From positions 1,612,001 through 1,676,000 of the forward strand of contig JAQTIF010000001.1 of NCBI GenBank assembly GCA_029433525.1: a DNA stretch of 64,000 nucleotides, in the 5' to 3' direction. The stretch comes from Enterobacteriaceae bacterium ESL0689. Lineage in GTDB: Bacteria; Pseudomonadota; Gammaproteobacteria; Enterobacterales; Enterobacteriaceae. The notes under the pieces were generated by a model. It did no database searches, was not told the origin of the DNA, and was given only the letters and a program-made list of their open reading frames with translations. Positions 45,789 to 57,823 of this stretch are shown one piece after another (position 1 is the first letter of the stretch; each line of letters starts with the position of its first letter). A program made the translations under genes and the position numbers.

Positions 45789-47624
45789 GTGAACGGTGAA
45801 CTGATTTGGGTACTTTCTTTGCTGGCCGTTGCGGTTGCCCTCTTTGCCAGTGGGCGAGTGCGTATGGATGCGATCGCACTGCTGGTTATTGTTGCTTTTG
45901 TGCTCAGTCACACCTTAACCCTGAGCGAGGCGCTTTCCGGTTTTAGCGATCCGAACGTGATCCTGATCGCGGCACTATTCATCATCGGTGAAGGGCTGGT
46001 GCGCACCGGCGTCGCCATCAATATGGGTAACTACCTGGTGCAGGTGGCGGGCAACAGCGAAATAAAAATGCTGGTTTTTCTGATGTTTACTGTGGCCGGC
46101 CTGGGCGCGTTTATGAGTTCATCCGGTGTGGTTGCGATCTTTATTCCGGTGGTACTCAACGTCTCGGCTCGTATGAATATCTCGCCCTCGCGCCTGATGA
46201 TGCCACTCAGTTTCGCCGGTTTGATCAGTGGCATGATGACTCTGGTGGCCACCCCGCCCAATCTGGTGATCAACAGCGAACTGTTACGGGAAGGGCTCAA
46301 CGGATTTAGTTTCTTTAGCGTAACACCGATAGGTATGGTGGTACTGGTTCTTGGCATCATTTATATGCTGATGGCGCGTGGAATGCTGCGCGGGCGAGAA
46401 AGCGAACAGCAGCGTGATAGCAGTAAAAAAAGCACCTTTCGTGATTTAATCCGGGAATACCATTTAACCGGCCGCGCCCGTCGTCTGGCGATCCGTACCG
46501 GTTCGCCATTGATTGGCCGACGGCTGGACGATCTCAAATTACGCGAAAGATACAGCGCCAATATCATCGGCGTCGAGCGCTGGCGGCACTTTCGCCGGGT
46601 GATTGTCAACGTCAATGGTGTCTCTGAATTTCGTCCCCGTGATGTTTTGCTGATCGACATGTCCGCTTCGGATGTTGACTTGCGCGAGTTCTGTGGTGAG
46701 CAAATGCTCGAACCGATGGTGCTGCGTGGCGAATATTTCTCTGACCAGGCACTGGACGTCGGTATGGCAGAGGTGACACTGATCCCGGACTCAGAACTCA
46801 TGGGTAAAACTGCCCGGGATGTCGGATTTCGTACCCGCTTTGGCCTCAATATTGTCGGAATAAAACGCAACGGGCAGGCGCTGGAAGGCGCGGTGATTGA
46901 TCAACCGTTCCAGCTAGGTGATATTCTGCTGGTGGTGGGGATCTGGCGCCAGATCAGTATGCTGGCAAAACGCGGGCGTGATCTGGTGGTACTCAATATG
47001 CCCGTTGAAGTTGAGGATGCCTCACCGGCACACAGCCAGGCACCGCACGCCATCTTCTGTCTGGTATTGATGGTGACACTGATGCTCACCGATGAGATCC
47101 CCAATGCGATCGCCGCGATCCTCGCCTGTTTGCTGATGGGGAAATTTCGCTGTATCGATGCCGAAAGCGCCTATAAGGCGATTCACTGGCCGAGCATCAT
47201 TTTAATTGTCGGCATGATGCCCTTTGCGCTGGCGTTACAAAAAACCGGTGGTGTCGATTTAGTGGTCAAAGGATTAATGGATGTGGCGGGCAGTAAAGGC
47301 CCCTATGTCATGCTGGGCTGTCTGTTTGTGATGTGTGCGACAATCGGGCTGTTTATCTCCAATACCGCGACAGCGGTACTGATGGCGCCAATTGCGATGG
47401 CAACGGCAGAGTCGATGCATGTCTCTCCTTATCCCTTTGTCATGGCGGTGGCGATCGCCGCCTCCGCCGCTTTTATGACACCGGTCTCTTCACCGGTCAA
47501 TACCCTGGTGCTGGCACCGGGAAAATACACCTTCAGTGATTTTGTCAAAATGGGTGTTCCTTTTACCATACTGGTGATGGGCGTTTGTATCGTGTTAATT
47601 CCGCTGCTGTTTCCATTTCAGTAG
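45789..47624 (+). CDS. yfbS: YfbS, SLC13/DASS-type transporter with RCK_C domains
   Basis: A 611-residue inner-membrane protein. Membrane helices fill about 1-215 and 410-611, in the style of the divalent anion:Na+ symporter/ArsB superfamily ([31 protein letters not shown]). Two TrkA-C (RCK_C) regulatory domains lie in the loop between (about 225-400). The substrate is unknown. I chose GTG 45789 (AAGGACAGG upstream), matching the E. coli start MNGELIWVL. In E. coli yfbT lies between yfbU and yfbS; it is missing here. Confidence 0.94.
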   Translation: MNGELIWVLSLLAVAVALFASGRVRMDAIALLVIVAFVLSHTLTLSEALSGFSDPNVILIAALFIIGEGLVRTGVAINMGNYLVQVAGNSEIKMLVFLMFTVAGLGAFMSSSGVVAIFIPVVLNVSARMNISPSRLMMPLSFAGLISGMMTLVATPPNLVINSELLREGLNGFSFFSVTPIGMVVLVLGIIYMLMARGMLRGRESEQQRDSSKKSTFRDLIREYHLTGRARRLAIRTGSPLIGRRLDDLKLRERYSANIIGVERWRHFRRVIVNVNGVSEFRPRDVLLIDMSASDVDLREFCGEQMLEPMVLRGEYFSDQALDVGMAEVTLIPDSELMGKTARDVGFRTRFGLNIVGIKRNGQALEGAVIDQPFQLGDILLVVGIWRQISMLAKRGRDLVVLNMPVEVEDASPAHSQAPHAIFCLVLMVTLMLTDEIPNAIAAILACLLMGKFRCIDAESAYKAIHWPSIILIVGMMPFALALQKTGGVDLVVKGLMDVAGSKGPYVMLGCLFVMCATIGLFISNTATAVLMAPIAMATAESMHVSPYPFVMAVAIAASAAFMTPVSSPVNTLVLAPGKYTFSDFVKMGVPFTILVMGVCIVLIPLLFPFQ

Positions 47625-47636
47625 CGGATATCAACC

Positions 47637-47662
47637 GTGAGCCGCCAGAGTTGGCGGCTCAC
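47637..47662. terminator. Bidirectional hairpin between yfbS and yfbR
   Basis: GTGAGCCGCCA-GAGT-TGGCGGCTCAC is a perfect 11-bp stem with a 4-base loop. It lies 12 bases after the yfbS stop and overlaps the yfbR stop from the other strand. There is no clear U-tract on either side, but stem strength and position fit a shared terminator for convergent genes. Confidence 0.75.
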
Positions 47663-48255
47663 AGCGGATCGGCGTTAATTTCATCCAGTGAGAGCTGAAA
47701 GCTGGGGACAAACACCTGCATAAAATAGTCCATCTCTTCGCTACGACGTTCCGCCAGTGTTTTTTCAAGCCGACTTTTCGCCAGTAAAAACTCATTATTG
47801 CCGGCCGCCAGCTCTTCCAGACACTTCAGGTAGGCGCAAAGCGTATCAGCCTGTTTGACGATCGCATGCTCCTCGTCACTGGCGTATTGCTCGTCGATCA
47901 GTGGCGTAAAGATATCCTGCAGTTCATCGGGCAGCATGGCGATCAGCTTTTGCTGGGCAATTTTTTCGATCGCTTTATATTCGTGCGCAATTTGTGAATT
48001 GAAATATTTTACCGGGGTGGGCAGATCGCCGGTTAAGACTTCTGAAGCGTCGTGATACAGCGCTAATAGCGCAATATGTTCCGCATTCAGCTGGCCTGCA
48101 AACTTGCGGTTCTTAATGACGGCCAGCACATGCGCCACCATCGCCACCTGCAGGCTGTGTTCCGAGACGTTTTCAGCACGCACGTTACGCATCAACGGCC
48201 AGCGGTTAATCAATTTCAGACGGGAGAGATAGGCAAAAAAATGGCTTTGATTCAT
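47659..48255 (-). CDS. yfbR: 5'-deoxynucleotidase YfbR
   Basis: A 198-residue HD-domain phosphohydrolase that removes phosphate from deoxyribonucleoside 5'-monophosphates and takes part in dUMP/thymidylate supply. HD-domain metal ligands are visible as H33 ([12 protein letters not shown]) and H68-D69 ([16 protein letters not shown]). It is separated from alaA by 64 bases and shares its direction. Confidence 0.96.
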   Translation of the reverse strand: MNQSHFFAYLSRLKLINRWPLMRNVRAENVSEHSLQVAMVAHVLAVIKNRKFAGQLNAEHIALLALYHDASEVLTGDLPTPVKYFNSQIAHEYKAIEKIAQQKLIAMLPDELQDIFTPLIDEQYASDEEHAIVKQADTLCAYLKCLEELAAGNNEFLLAKSRLEKTLAERRSEEMDYFMQVFVPSFQLSLDEINADPL

Positions 48256-48319
48256 AAATACCTTTGATCAGAAAAAAGCGTACCGCCAGCGGCAGAGACT
48301 GGCGGCAAGTGAAACGTAA

Positions 48320-49537
48320 TCAGCGCTGATGATAAGTGGCGAGAAAATTGCCAAAGCGCGAAATCGCGGTTTGCAAATCATCTTCTCGTGGCAGGGTGAC
48401 GATACGCACATGATCCGGCCACGGCCAGTTAAAGGCTGACCCCTGAACCAGCAGCACTTTCTGTTGTAACAGAAAGTCGAGTACCATTTTCTGGTCATCA
48501 TGAATATTAAAGCGTTTGGCATCGATTTTGGGAAACATATACAGCGCACCTTGTGGCTTCACACAGGAGACACCAGGGATCTCGTTGATCAGCTCCCAGG
48601 CTCGATTGCGCTGCTCGTAGAGTCGGCCACCGGGGCCGATAAACTCATTGATACTCTGGTAGCCACCCAGCGCCGTCTGAATAGCGTGTTGGGTTGGAAC
48701 ATTAGCACACAGACGCATTGAGGAGAGCATCTCCAACCCCTCGATATAGCCTTTGGCATGCTTTTTCGGCCCGTTCAGCACCATCCAGCCCTGGCGGAAC
48801 CCCGCCACCCGATAGGTTTTCGACAAGCCATTGAACGTCACGGTCAGCAGATCGGGGGCCAGCGCGGCAATAGAGTGATGCTGGGCACCGTCATAGAGAA
48901 TTTTATCGTAGATTTCGTCAGCAAAAATGATCAGGTTATGCTGACGGGCTATTTCGACGATTTCCATCAGCAGTGCTTTCGGGTAGACCGCACCAGTAGG
49001 GTTATTGGGGTTGATGATCACGATGCCACGGGTGCGTGGGGTGATTTTAGCGCGAATATCGTCGAGATCCGGGAACCAGTCAGCACTTTCATCACACAAA
49101 TAGTGAACCGCTTTGCCCCCTGACAGCGATACCGCCGCCGTCCACAACGGGTAATCGGGGGCGGGCACCAGCATTTCATCGCCGCTGTTCAGCAACGCCT
49201 GCATCGACTGGACAATCAGCTCTGAAACACCATTACCGATATAGATATCTTCGACGGTGACGTCGCGCATATTACGCGCCTGATAGTGCTGCATAATCGC
49301 TTTACGTGCGGAATAGAGACCCTTCGAGTCGCAATATCCTTGCGCTGTCGGCAGATTACGAAGAACATCGACGACGATCTCATCGGGGGCCTCAAAGCCG
49401 AAAGGGGCGGGATTACCAATATTCAGCTTCAGGATCTTATGACCTTCCTCCTCAAGACGTTTAGCTTCTTTCAGAACCGGGCCGCGAATGTCGTAACAGA
49501 CATTATCTAACTTGCTGGATTTTTCGATAGATGGCAT
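48320..49537 (-). CDS. alaA: Glutamate-pyruvate aminotransferase AlaA
   Basis: A 405-residue class I PLP aminotransferase, the main alanine-forming transaminase of E. coli. The PLP lysine is in NGLSKTYRVAGFRQGW; other motifs are NPNNPTGAVY and the Arg-containing C-terminus VRIVTLPRE. In E. coli lrhA lies between alaA and nuoA and diverges from alaA; here lrhA is absent and nuoA follows directly. Confidence 0.96.
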   Translation of the reverse strand: MPSIEKSSKLDNVCYDIRGPVLKEAKRLEEEGHKILKLNIGNPAPFGFEAPDEIVVDVLRNLPTAQGYCDSKGLYSARKAIMQHYQARNMRDVTVEDIYIGNGVSELIVQSMQALLNSGDEMLVPAPDYPLWTAAVSLSGGKAVHYLCDESADWFPDLDDIRAKITPRTRGIVIINPNNPTGAVYPKALLMEIVEIARQHNLIIFADEIYDKILYDGAQHHSIAALAPDLLTVTFNGLSKTYRVAGFRQGWMVLNGPKKHAKGYIEGLEMLSSMRLCANVPTQHAIQTALGGYQSINEFIGPGGRLYEQRNRAWELINEIPGVSCVKPQGALYMFPKIDAKRFNIHDDQKMVLDFLLQQKVLLVQGSAFNWPWPDHVRIVTLPREDDLQTAISRFGNFLATYHQR

Positions 49538-50191
49538 GAGTCGTTAACCTTTTAGCTGTAATCGCCACTGGCTGCACTGGCAGTCAAAGAAATTAATGTA
49601 CTCTTGATTTTCAGTATTTTGAAGGGAGTCGGGTAGAGGATTGTGCTAAATTTTTGCACTAAATTTCGCCGCGAGAATGGGGGATGACGATCATTGCCAT
49701 AACGACGCAAAAGTGTGATGGATGACGTGGATATCAAGGCGACTATTTGCCAGCGGCTAAAAAAACTGGTAACAAAATGTAAAGCGGAAAAATGTTGAAA
49801 ATAAGATCATGCTGGTGGTGATTTGTTCCTGGATGATTAGGTTATATTTATCATATTTTTTATCGATTTACGCCTGTTTTATCACCAGTTTATCGCCAGA
49901 GATCAGCGTTTAAAATATGATATAAAAATGTTAAATCTATCCTTTGTAACTTTTTATTTCATCGTACCTGAGAGTAGAAAATTGCTATGGATCAAAAAAT
50001 ACGTACCATTAGGGGGAGGAATCGCCGTTAAATCCTGTCAAAATAGATGGGTAATACCGACGGAGCATTCAGGTTATGCTGGAAAACAGCCCGATTTCGC
50101 AACCTGAACGCCACCTTATTAATATTAACGCCGTGGCGTTTATCTGCCAGAAAGAGCAGAGTCGTTAACGTTACACTTTTTTGGTTAAGCA
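49538..50191. promoter_or_regulatory. Divergent alaA / nuo control region, lrhA missing
   Basis: A 654-base AT-rich region with no gene of normal size. It must contain the alaA promoter (leftward) and the nuo operon promoter (rightward). ArcA-like TGTTA cores occur (about 49929, AAAATGTTAAAT), in keeping with anaerobic repression known for nuo, but I cannot place sites with certainty. A small palindrome AACGCC-GT-GGCGTT is at 50127-50140. I see no lrhA remnant. One 30-codon frame is listed separately. Confidence 0.55.
50076..50168 (+). CDS. Possible 30-residue leader peptide upstream of nuoA
   Basis: ATG 50076 opens a 30-codon frame (MLENSPISQPERH...) that stops 23 bases before nuoA. GGAG lies 10 bases upstream and AGG closer in. 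It is hydrophilic with no recognisable family. It could be a translated leader of the nuo message or chance. It is reported because it is collinear with nuoA and has a usable ribosome site. Confidence 0.25.
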   Translation: MLENSPISQPERHLININAVAFICQKEQSR

Positions 50192-50638
50192 ATGCGTATG
50201 TCAATATCCACTGAAGTTATCGCTCATCATTGGGCATTCGCTGTATTCATCATTGTTGCTATCAGCCTGTGTGGCCTGATGTTGCTGGGTGGCTGGTATC
50301 TCGGCGGTCGCGCACGCGCACGCAGCAAAAACACCCCCTTCGAATCGGGAATCGACTCCGTTGGTTCGGCTCGCTTACGCTTGTCGGCGAAATTTTACCT
50401 GGTTGCGATGTTCTTCGTCATCTTTGACGTCGAAGCGCTGTATCTCTACGCATGGTCAGTTTCTATCCGTGAAAGCGGCTGGCTGGGGTTCGTGGAAGCA
50501 ACCATTTTTATTTCAGTGTTACTGGCCGGCCTGGTTTATCTCGTTCGGATTGGCGCACTGGACTGGACGCCAGCCCGCTCTCGTCGCACACAAGCTAATC
50601 CCGAAACCGACAGTTACACTCATCGTCATTTGCAGTAA
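50192..50638 (+). CDS. nuoA: NADH-quinone oxidoreductase subunit A
   Basis: A 148-residue membrane subunit of complex I with three helices. It carries the conserved loop [21 protein letters not shown] between helices 1 and 2 and [11 protein letters not shown] with acidic residues in helix 2, both near the quinone/E-channel. First gene of the thirteen-gene nuo operon. ATG 50192 has no strong ribosome site; the protein start [14 protein letters not shown] matches E. coli closely. Confidence 0.97.
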   Translation: MRMSISTEVIAHHWAFAVFIIVAISLCGLMLLGGWYLGGRARARSKNTPFESGIDSVGSARLRLSAKFYLVAMFFVIFDVEALYLYAWSVSIRESGWLGFVEATIFISVLLAGLVYLVRIGALDWTPARSRRTQANPETDSYTHRHLQ

Positions 50639-50653
50639 AAGCGAGGCAACAAC

Positions 50654-51328
50654 ATGGATTATACGCTCACCCGCATCGATCCTAATGGTGAGAATGACCG
50701 TTATCCCCTGCAACAGCAGGTGACTGTTAACGATCCGCTGGAGCAGGAAATTAATAAAAGCGTGTATATGGGCAAACTGGAACACGCGCTACATAACATG
50801 GTGAACTGGGGACGCAAGAACTCCATCTGGCCTTATAACTTCGGTCTGTCATGTTGCTATGTCGAAATGGTGACCTCGTTTACCGCGGTGCATGATGTCG
50901 CCCGATTTGGTGCTGAAGTGCTGCGCGCCTCGCCCCGTCAGGCTGATCTGATGGTGATCGCCGGCACCTGTTTTACCAAAATGGTGCCGGTGATCCAGCG
51001 TCTGTATGACCAGATGCTGGAGCCAAAATGGGTCATCTCGATGGGCGCCTGCGCCAACTCCGGTGGCATGTACGATATCTACTCTGTGGTTCAGGGGGTG
51101 GATAAGTTTCTGCCGGTCGATGTCTACATTCCCGGTTGTCCGCCGCGCCCGGAAGCCTATATGCAGGCGCTGATGCTATTGAAAGAGTCCATTGGTAAAG
51201 AGCGTCGGCCATTGTCATGGGTGGTGGGCGATCAGGGGGTCTATCGCGCCAATATGCCATCAGAACGTGAGCGCAAACGGGGTGAACGCATTGCCGTCAC
51301 CAACTTGCGCACCCCTGACCAGATTTAA
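50654..51328 (+). CDS. nuoB: NADH-quinone oxidoreductase subunit B
   Basis: A 224-residue peripheral-arm subunit that holds cluster N2, the last Fe-S centre before quinone. The tandem Cys ligands are C67-C68 ([10 protein letters not shown]); the others are in MGACANSGG and [11 protein letters not shown]. It follows nuoA by 15 bases. Confidence 0.98.
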   Translation: MDYTLTRIDPNGENDRYPLQQQVTVNDPLEQEINKSVYMGKLEHALHNMVNWGRKNSIWPYNFGLSCCYVEMVTSFTAVHDVARFGAEVLRASPRQADLMVIAGTCFTKMVPVIQRLYDQMLEPKWVISMGACANSGGMYDIYSVVQGVDKFLPVDVYIPGCPPRPEAYMQALMLLKESIGKERRPLSWVVGDQGVYRANMPSERERKRGERIAVTNLRTPDQI

Positions 51329-51417
51329 TTGATTGCCTGTGGGTGGCAAACCGGCTTCACCCGTCTATTGACGACAACAGTGAAGTGCCACCCGACAGCC
51401 ACCACCGACTTTTTGCA

Positions 51418-53226
51418 ATGGTGAACAATATGACCGAATTAAGCGCGCATAATGCCACCGCTGGCTGGCAAACCTGCGATCACCTTGATGATCCGGTGAT
51501 TAGCGAATTGCGCAACCGTTTTGGCCCTGATGCCTTTACCGTTCAGCCTACCCGCACGGGCGTTCCGGTGGTATGGCTCAGACGTGAACAGCTGCTGGCG
51601 GTGGGCGACTTCCTGAAAAAGTTAGCTAAACCTTACGTCATGCTGTTCGATCTGCACGGCATGGATGAGCGCCTGCGTACTCACCGCAATGGCCTGCCTG
51701 CGGCCGATTTTTCTGTTTTTTATCATCTGATCTCCATCGAGCGTAACCGCGATATCATGCTCAAAGTGGCGGTCAGCGAAGATGATCTACATATTCCCAC
51801 TTTCACCGGTCTGTTTCCTAACGCCAACTGGTATGAACGGGAAACCTGGGAGATGTTTGGTGTCGTCTTTGACGGTCACCCGAACCTGCGGCGGATCATG
51901 ATGCCGCCGACCTGGAAAGGCCATCCGCTGCGCAAGGATTACCCGGCGCGGGCGACGGAATTTGACCCGTTTGAGCTGACCAAAGCGCGGCAGGATCTGG
52001 AAATGGAAGCCTTAACCTTCAAGCCTGATGAGTGGGGGATGAAGCGGGGAACGGAAAACGAAGATTTTATGTTCCTTAATCTCGGCCCCAACCATCCCTC
52101 GGCGCACGGTGCTTTCCGCATTATCTTACAGCTTGATGGGGAAGAGATTATCGACTGTGTCCCGGATATCGGCTATCACCACCGTGGTGCTGAAAAAATG
52201 GGCGAGCGGCAATCCTGGCATAGCTACATTCCCTATACCGATCGCGTTGAGTATCTTGGCGGCTGCGTCAATGAGATGCCTTATGTGCTGGCGGTCGAAA
52301 AGCTGGCGGGGATCACGGTGCCGGATCGCGTCAAGGTGATCCGGGTGATGCTCTCAGAGTTGTTCCGGATTAACAGCCATCTGCTGTATATCTCGACCTT
52401 TATTCAGGACGTCGGGGCGATGACGCCGGTGTTCTTTGCCTTTACCGATCGGCAGAAGATCTACGATCTGGTGGAGGCGATTACCGGCTTCCGGATGCAT
52501 CCGGCCTGGTATCGTATTGGCGGTGTAGCGCACGATCTGCCGCAGGGCTGGGATCGCCTGTTGCGTGAGTTTCTCGAATGGATGCCGCAACGACTGAAAG
52601 CTTACGAAAAAGCGGCGCTGCAGAACACCATTCTGAAAGGGCGTTCGGTGGGGGTGGCCTCCTATCGTGCTGCAGACGCGCTGGCCTGGGGCACCACCGG
52701 AGCCGGGCTGCGTGCGACAGGGATTGAATTTGACGTGCGCAAATGGCGTCCCTACTCAGGTTATGAAAACTTTGACTTTGAGGTGCCGGTCGGTGGCGGG
52801 GTATCGGACTGCTACACCCGGTTGATGCTCAAAGTTGAAGAGCTGCGTCAGAGCCTGCGTATTCTGCAGCAGTGTCTGGATAATATGCCCGCGGGTCCCT
52901 TCAAGGCTGACCATCCCTTGACCACGCCACCTCCGAAAGAGCGCACTCTGCAGCATATCGAAACCCTGATCACCCACTTCTTACAGGTTTCCTGGGGGCC
53001 GGTGATGCCTGCTAACGAGTCCTTCCAGATGGTGGAAGCCACCAAGGGAATTAACAGTTACTACCTGACCAGTGATGGCAGCACCATGAGTTATCGCACC
53101 CGTATTCGTACACCGAGCTATGCGCACCTGCAACAGATCCCCTCGGTGATCCGCGGTAGCCTGGTCTCTGACCTGATCGTATACCTGGGTAGTATTGATT
53201 TTGTTATGTCAGATGTGGATCGCTAA
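51418..53226 (+). CDS. nuoC: NADH-quinone oxidoreductase fused subunits C/D
   Basis: A 602-residue fusion of the 30-kDa (NuoC, about 1-180) and 49-kDa (NuoD, about 210-602) subunits, as usual in Enterobacterales. NuoC signatures are [12 protein letters not shown] and HPLRKDYPA; NuoD signatures are [11 protein letters not shown] (quinone-site His), [10 protein letters not shown] and [17 protein letters not shown] end. I chose ATG 51418 (MVNNMTE); the frame is open to 51343, but that extension is not conserved. ATG 51430 is the start used in some E. coli annotations. Confidence 0.97.
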   Translation: MVNNMTELSAHNATAGWQTCDHLDDPVISELRNRFGPDAFTVQPTRTGVPVVWLRREQLLAVGDFLKKLAKPYVMLFDLHGMDERLRTHRNGLPAADFSVFYHLISIERNRDIMLKVAVSEDDLHIPTFTGLFPNANWYERETWEMFGVVFDGHPNLRRIMMPPTWKGHPLRKDYPARATEFDPFELTKARQDLEMEALTFKPDEWGMKRGTENEDFMFLNLGPNHPSAHGAFRIILQLDGEEIIDCVPDIGYHHRGAEKMGERQSWHSYIPYTDRVEYLGGCVNEMPYVLAVEKLAGITVPDRVKVIRVMLSELFRINSHLLYISTFIQDVGAMTPVFFAFTDRQKIYDLVEAITGFRMHPAWYRIGGVAHDLPQGWDRLLREFLEWMPQRLKAYEKAALQNTILKGRSVGVASYRAADALAWGTTGAGLRATGIEFDVRKWRPYSGYENFDFEVPVGGGVSDCYTRLMLKVEELRQSLRILQQCLDNMPAGPFKADHPLTTPPPKERTLQHIETLITHFLQVSWGPVMPANESFQMVEATKGINSYYLTSDGSTMSYRTRIRTPSYAHLQQIPSVIRGSLVSDLIVYLGSIDFVMSDVDR

Positions 53227-53228
53227 TT

Positions 53229-53729
53229 ATGCACCAGAATCAACAACCACAAGCTGAGGCGTTTGAGCTAAGTGCGGCAGAGCGTGAGGCTATCGAACAC
53301 GAAATGCACCATTACGAAGATCCGCGTGCGGCGTCCATTGAAGCGCTGAAGATAGTGCAGAAACAGCGTGGCTGGGTACCGGATGGCGCGATCATCGCGA
53401 TTGCTGATGTGCTGGGTATCCCGGCCAGCGATGTCGAAGGGGTGGCGACATTCTACAGCCAGATCTTCCGCCAGCCGGTAGGCCGTCATGTGATCCGCTA
53501 TTGCGACAGTGTCGTGTGCCATATCAATGGCTATCAGGGCATTCAGGCGGCGCTGGAGAAAAAACTGAATATCAAACCGGGACAGACCACCTTTGATGGC
53601 CGCTTTACGCTGTTGCCCACCTGCTGCCTCGGTAACTGCGATAAAGGGCCGAATATGATGATTGATGAAGATACCCACGCTCATCTGACCCCGGAACAGA
53701 TCCCTGACTTACTGGAGCGTTATAAATGA
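53229..53729 (+). CDS. nuoE: NADH-quinone oxidoreductase subunit E
   Basis: A 166-residue thioredoxin-fold subunit holding the 2Fe-2S cluster N1a. Its four Cys ligands are in [12 protein letters not shown] and [11 protein letters not shown]. It starts 3 bases after the nuoCD stop and overlaps nuoF by 4 bases (ATGA). Confidence 0.98.
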   Translation: MHQNQQPQAEAFELSAAEREAIEHEMHHYEDPRAASIEALKIVQKQRGWVPDGAIIAIADVLGIPASDVEGVATFYSQIFRQPVGRHVIRYCDSVVCHINGYQGIQAALEKKLNIKPGQTTFDGRFTLLPTCCLGNCDKGPNMMIDEDTHAHLTPEQIPDLLERYK

Positions 53730-55063
53730 AAAATATCATTCGTGCTCCCGAAACCCACCCGCTGACCTGGCGTCTGCGTGACGACCAGCAACCGGTCTGG
53801 CTGGATGAATACTGCAGCAAAAACGGCTACCAGGGGGCGCGTAAAGCGCTCAGTGAGCTATCGCCGGACGAGATCATCAGCGAGGTGAAAGCCTCTGGCC
53901 TGAAAGGGCGGGGCGGGGCGGGCTTCTCTACCGGGCTGAAGTGGAGCCTGATGCCGAAAGATGAATCGATGAACATCCGTTACCTGTTGTGTAACGCCGA
54001 TGAAATGGAGCCGGGCACCTATAAGGACCGTCTGCTGATGGAGCAGTTGCCGCACCTGCTGATCGAGGGCATGCTGATTTCGGCGTTTGCCCTGAAAGCC
54101 TATCGCGGTTATATCTTCCTGCGCGGTGAATATGTCGATGCCGCCCGGCATCTGCGGCGGGCGATTGTCGAAGCCACGGAAGCGGGCTGGCTGGGTAAAA
54201 ACATTCTCGGCAGCGGTTTTGACTTCGAGCTGTTTGTGCACACCGGGGCCGGGCGCTATATCTGTGGTGAAGAAACGGCACTGATTAACTCCCTCGAAGG
54301 ACGACGAGCCAATCCGCGATCCAAACCGCCCTTCCCGGCGACCTCCGGGGCATGGGGCAAACCGACCTGCGTCAATAACGTGGAAACGTTATGCAATGTG
54401 CCCGCGATCCTCGCGCACGGGGTAGCGTGGTATCAGAACCTCTCGAAAAGCAAAGATGCCGGAACCAAGCTGATGGGTTTCTCCGGGCGGGTCAATAACC
54501 CCGGTCTGTGGGAGTTGCCCTTCGGCATCACCGCGCGTGAAATTCTGGAAGACTACGCCGGTGGCATGCGCGATGGCCTGAAATTCAAAGCCTGGCAGCC
54601 GGGGGGGGCCGGGACTGACTTTCTTACCGAAGCCCACCTCGATTTGCCGATGGAGTTTGAAAGTATCGGCAAAGCGGGCAGTCGTCTGGGCACGGCGCTG
54701 GCGATGGCGGTCGATGACCAAATCAATATGGTCTCGCTGGTACGTAACCTCGAAGAGTTCTTCGCCCGTGAATCCTGCGGCTGGTGTACGCCGTGTCGCG
54801 ATGGTTTACCGTGGAGTGTCAAAATTTTACGCGCGCTGGAACGGGGCGAAGGGCAGCCGGGGGATATCGAAACCCTTGAGCATCTGTGTCGTTCGCTGGC
54901 ACCGGGAAGAACCTTCTGTGCCCATGCGCCTGGGGCGGTAGAACCGTTACAAAGCGCGATTAAATATTTCCGCGACGAATTTGCCGCAGGCATTAAGCAA
55001 CCGTCTGGCAATACCCATACTATCAATGGGATACAGCCCAATCTGCTGAATACCCGCTGGTAA
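53726..55063 (+). CDS. nuoF: NADH-quinone oxidoreductase subunit F (NADH/FMN binding)
   Basis: A 445-residue subunit that binds NADH and FMN and holds 4Fe-4S cluster N3. The Gly-rich site is [35 protein letters not shown] is the FMN/NADH signature; the cluster ligands are C-x2-C-x2-C in [12 protein letters not shown] plus a later Cys ([10 protein letters not shown]). It is the electron entry point of complex I. Confidence 0.98.
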   Translation: MKNIIRAPETHPLTWRLRDDQQPVWLDEYCSKNGYQGARKALSELSPDEIISEVKASGLKGRGGAGFSTGLKWSLMPKDESMNIRYLLCNADEMEPGTYKDRLLMEQLPHLLIEGMLISAFALKAYRGYIFLRGEYVDAARHLRRAIVEATEAGWLGKNILGSGFDFELFVHTGAGRYICGEETALINSLEGRRANPRSKPPFPATSGAWGKPTCVNNVETLCNVPAILAHGVAWYQNLSKSKDAGTKLMGFSGRVNNPGLWELPFGITAREILEDYAGGMRDGLKFKAWQPGGAGTDFLTEAHLDLPMEFESIGKAGSRLGTALAMAVDDQINMVSLVRNLEEFFARESCGWCTPCRDGLPWSVKILRALERGEGQPGDIETLEHLCRSLAPGRTFCAHAPGAVEPLQSAIKYFRDEFAAGIKQPSGNTHTINGIQPNLLNTRW

Positions 55064-55096
55064 TATTATAAGAATGACTTATCTGGAAGCACGCTA

Positions 55097-57823
55097 ATGG
55101 CTACGATTCATGTAGACGGCAAAGAGTATGAAGTTAACGGAGCCGACAACCTGCTTGAGGCTTGTCTCTCCCTGGGGCTTGATATTCCTTACTTTTGCTG
55201 GCACCCGGCACTCGGTAGCGTCGGGGCCTGCCGCCAGTGTGCGGTGAAGCAATATCAGAACGCAGACGATACCCGTGGCCGGCTGGTGATGTCCTGTATG
55301 ACACCCGCCGCTGACGGCACGTATATCTCGATTGAAGACGAAGAAGCAAAGCAATTCCGTGAGAGCGTGGTGGAGTGGCTGATGACCAACCACCCTCATG
55401 ATTGTCCGGTTTGCGAAGAAGGGGGCAACTGCCACCTGCAGGATATGACGGTGATGACCGGTCACCGTTTCCGCCGCTACCGGTTTACCAAACGCACCCA
55501 CCGCAATCAGGATCTGGGGCCGTTTGTTGCCCATGAAATGAACCGTTGTATCGCCTGCTACCGCTGCGTGCGTTACTACAAAGATTATGCCGATGGCGGC
55601 GATCTCGGTGTCTATGGTGCCCATGACAACGTCTACTTTGGTCGTACCGAAGATGGGGTACTGGAAAGTGAATTTTCCGGTAATCTGGTGGAAGTGTGTC
55701 CGACCGGGGTCTTCACCGATAAAACCTACTCTGCCCACTTTAACCGCAAATGGGACATGCAGTTTGCGCCCGGTATTTGCCAGCAATGTTCGGTCGGCTG
55801 CAACGTCAGCCCCGGTGAACGTTATGGCGAAATCCGGCGGATAGAAAACCGCTATAACGGCACCGTCAATCGCTATTTCCTCTGTGATCGCGGCCGTTTT
55901 GGCTATGGTTATGTCAACCTCAAAGATCGCCCACGCCAGCCGATGCAGCGTCGTGGCGATCAGCTGATCACCCTCAGCGCCGGTCAGGCACAACAGGCGG
56001 CGGCAGACATACTACGCCAGGCGAAAAAAACCATTGCGATTGGTTCGCCACGCGCCAGCATTGAAAGCAACTTTGCCTTGCGGCAACTGGTGGGTGTCGA
56101 CAACTTCTATAGCGGTCTTGCACTGAGTGAGCAGGAGCGCCTGCAAACCATGCTGCACATCCTGCGCGAAGGGGGAGTTCACACCCCGACCCTGCGCGAA
56201 ATGGAATCTTACGATGCGGTCCTGGTGCTGGGCGAAGACATTACCCAGACCGGTGCGCGGGTGGCACTGGCGGTGCGTCAGGCGGTCAAAGGCAAAGCGC
56301 GGGAGATGGCCGCCGCGCAGAAAGTGGCTGACTGGCAGATAGCGGCGATCCTCAATATCGGTCAGCACGCGAAACATCCGCTGTTCGTCACCCATATTGA
56401 TGATACCCGTCTTGATGATATCGCGGCATGGACTTATCGCGCGCCGGTGGCGGATCAGGCCCGGCTGGGATTTGCGATCGCCCACGCCATTGATAGCGGC
56501 GCGCCCGTGGTCGAAGGGCTAAGCGATGATCTGCAAGCGAAAATCGATGTTATTGTCCAGGCGCTGCTCGGGGCGAAGAAACCGCTGATTATCTCCGGCA
56601 CCCAGTCAGGCAGCGATGAAATGTTGCAGGCGGCGGCGAATGTCGCCAGCGCGCTGAAAAATCGCGGTCAGGATGTCGGTATCACGCTGATCGCCCCGGA
56701 GGTGAACAGCGTCGGTGTCGGTCTGATCGGCGGAGGCTCGCTGGAGGCGGCGCTTGACCAGCTGGAAAGCGGGGCAGCGGATGTGGTGATCGTGATGGAA
56801 AACGACTTATACCGTCACGCCAGCGCGACGCGGGTTAATGCCGCGCTGAAGAAAGCCACGCAGGTGATCGTGGTTGACCATCAGCGCAGCGCTGTGATGG
56901 AGCACGCCAGCCTGATCCTCTCTGCCGCCAGCTTTGCCGAAGCAGATGGTACGGTGATTAGCTGTGAAGGTCGCGCCCAGCGTTTCTTCCAGGTTTATGA
57001 TCCCACCTACTACGACCCGCAGATCGAGATGCTGGAAAGCTGGCGCTGGCTGCGCGCACTGTACAGTCTGGTCAACGATAATCTGCTGGACTGGACGCAA
57101 CTGGATCATGTGATCGACGCGGTGGTCGCTGAGCTGCCACAACTGGCGGCGATCAAACAGGCTGCGCCGGATGCGGCTTTCCGTATTCATGGTCAGAAGC
57201 TGGCGCGTGAGCCGCAGCGTTACAGTGGCCGTACCTCTATCCTTGCCAATATCACGGTCAGTGAACCGCGTCAGCCGCAGGATAAAGACACCATGTTTGC
57301 GTTCTCGATGGAAGGAAACAACCAGCCGACCGCACCGCGCTCGCAAATTCCGTTTGCCTGGGCACCGGGCTGGAACTCACCCCAGGCGTGGAATAAATTC
57401 CAGGCCGAAGTCGGCGGTTCGCTGCGCTTCGGTGATCCGGGGGTGCGTCTGTTTGAAGCGGCGGATCAGCGGATGGATTATTTCACCACCATTCCCCCCG
57501 CTTTTGAAGCCGGGGAAGGAAAATGGCGTATCGCCCCTTACTATCGCCTGTTTGGCAGCGAAGAGTTATCCCAGCGTTCGCCGGTATTCCAGCAACGGAT
57601 GTCGTCATCCTGCATCACGCTCAATCCGGCAGATGCCAGTCGGCTGGGATGGCAGCCGGGAACGTCGCTGGTCTTTCAGCTCGAAGGGCAGACATTCACC
57701 CTGCCACTGGTGATTTCGCCGGGGCTGACGGCCGGGCAGGTCGGTTTACCGCTAGGGATGCCAGGTATCGCACCGGTCTTAGCCGGGAAATATATTGATT
57801 CTCTGCAGGAGGCGAGGGTATGA
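55097..57823 (+). CDS. nuoG: NADH-quinone oxidoreductase subunit G
   Basis: A 908-residue Fe-S subunit, the same length as in E. coli. The N-terminal ferredoxin domain has C34, C45, C48 and C67 (YFCWHP, GACRQC, MSCMTP). The His-Cys ligated cluster is in [18 protein letters not shown], and further ligands are in [10 protein letters not shown] and CPTGVF. The extra N7 cluster motif C-x2-C-x3-C is in [13 protein letters not shown]. The large C-terminal part is molybdopterin-oxidoreductase-like but without cofactor in known enzymes. It overlaps nuoH by 4 bases. Confidence 0.98.
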   Translation: MATIHVDGKEYEVNGADNLLEACLSLGLDIPYFCWHPALGSVGACRQCAVKQYQNADDTRGRLVMSCMTPAADGTYISIEDEEAKQFRESVVEWLMTNHPHDCPVCEEGGNCHLQDMTVMTGHRFRRYRFTKRTHRNQDLGPFVAHEMNRCIACYRCVRYYKDYADGGDLGVYGAHDNVYFGRTEDGVLESEFSGNLVEVCPTGVFTDKTYSAHFNRKWDMQFAPGICQQCSVGCNVSPGERYGEIRRIENRYNGTVNRYFLCDRGRFGYGYVNLKDRPRQPMQRRGDQLITLSAGQAQQAAADILRQAKKTIAIGSPRASIESNFALRQLVGVDNFYSGLALSEQERLQTMLHILREGGVHTPTLREMESYDAVLVLGEDITQTGARVALAVRQAVKGKAREMAAAQKVADWQIAAILNIGQHAKHPLFVTHIDDTRLDDIAAWTYRAPVADQARLGFAIAHAIDSGAPVVEGLSDDLQAKIDVIVQALLGAKKPLIISGTQSGSDEMLQAAANVASALKNRGQDVGITLIAPEVNSVGVGLIGGGSLEAALDQLESGAADVVIVMENDLYRHASATRVNAALKKATQVIVVDHQRSAVMEHASLILSAASFAEADGTVISCEGRAQRFFQVYDPTYYDPQIEMLESWRWLRALYSLVNDNLLDWTQLDHVIDAVVAELPQLAAIKQAAPDAAFRIHGQKLAREPQRYSGRTSILANITVSEPRQPQDKDTMFAFSMEGNNQPTAPRSQIPFAWAPGWNSPQAWNKFQAEVGGSLRFGDPGVRLFEAADQRMDYFTTIPPAFEAGEGKWRIAPYYRLFGSEELSQRSPVFQQRMSSSCITLNPADASRLGWQPGTSLVFQLEGQTFTLPLVISPGLTAGQVGLPLGMPGIAPVLAGKYIDSLQEARV

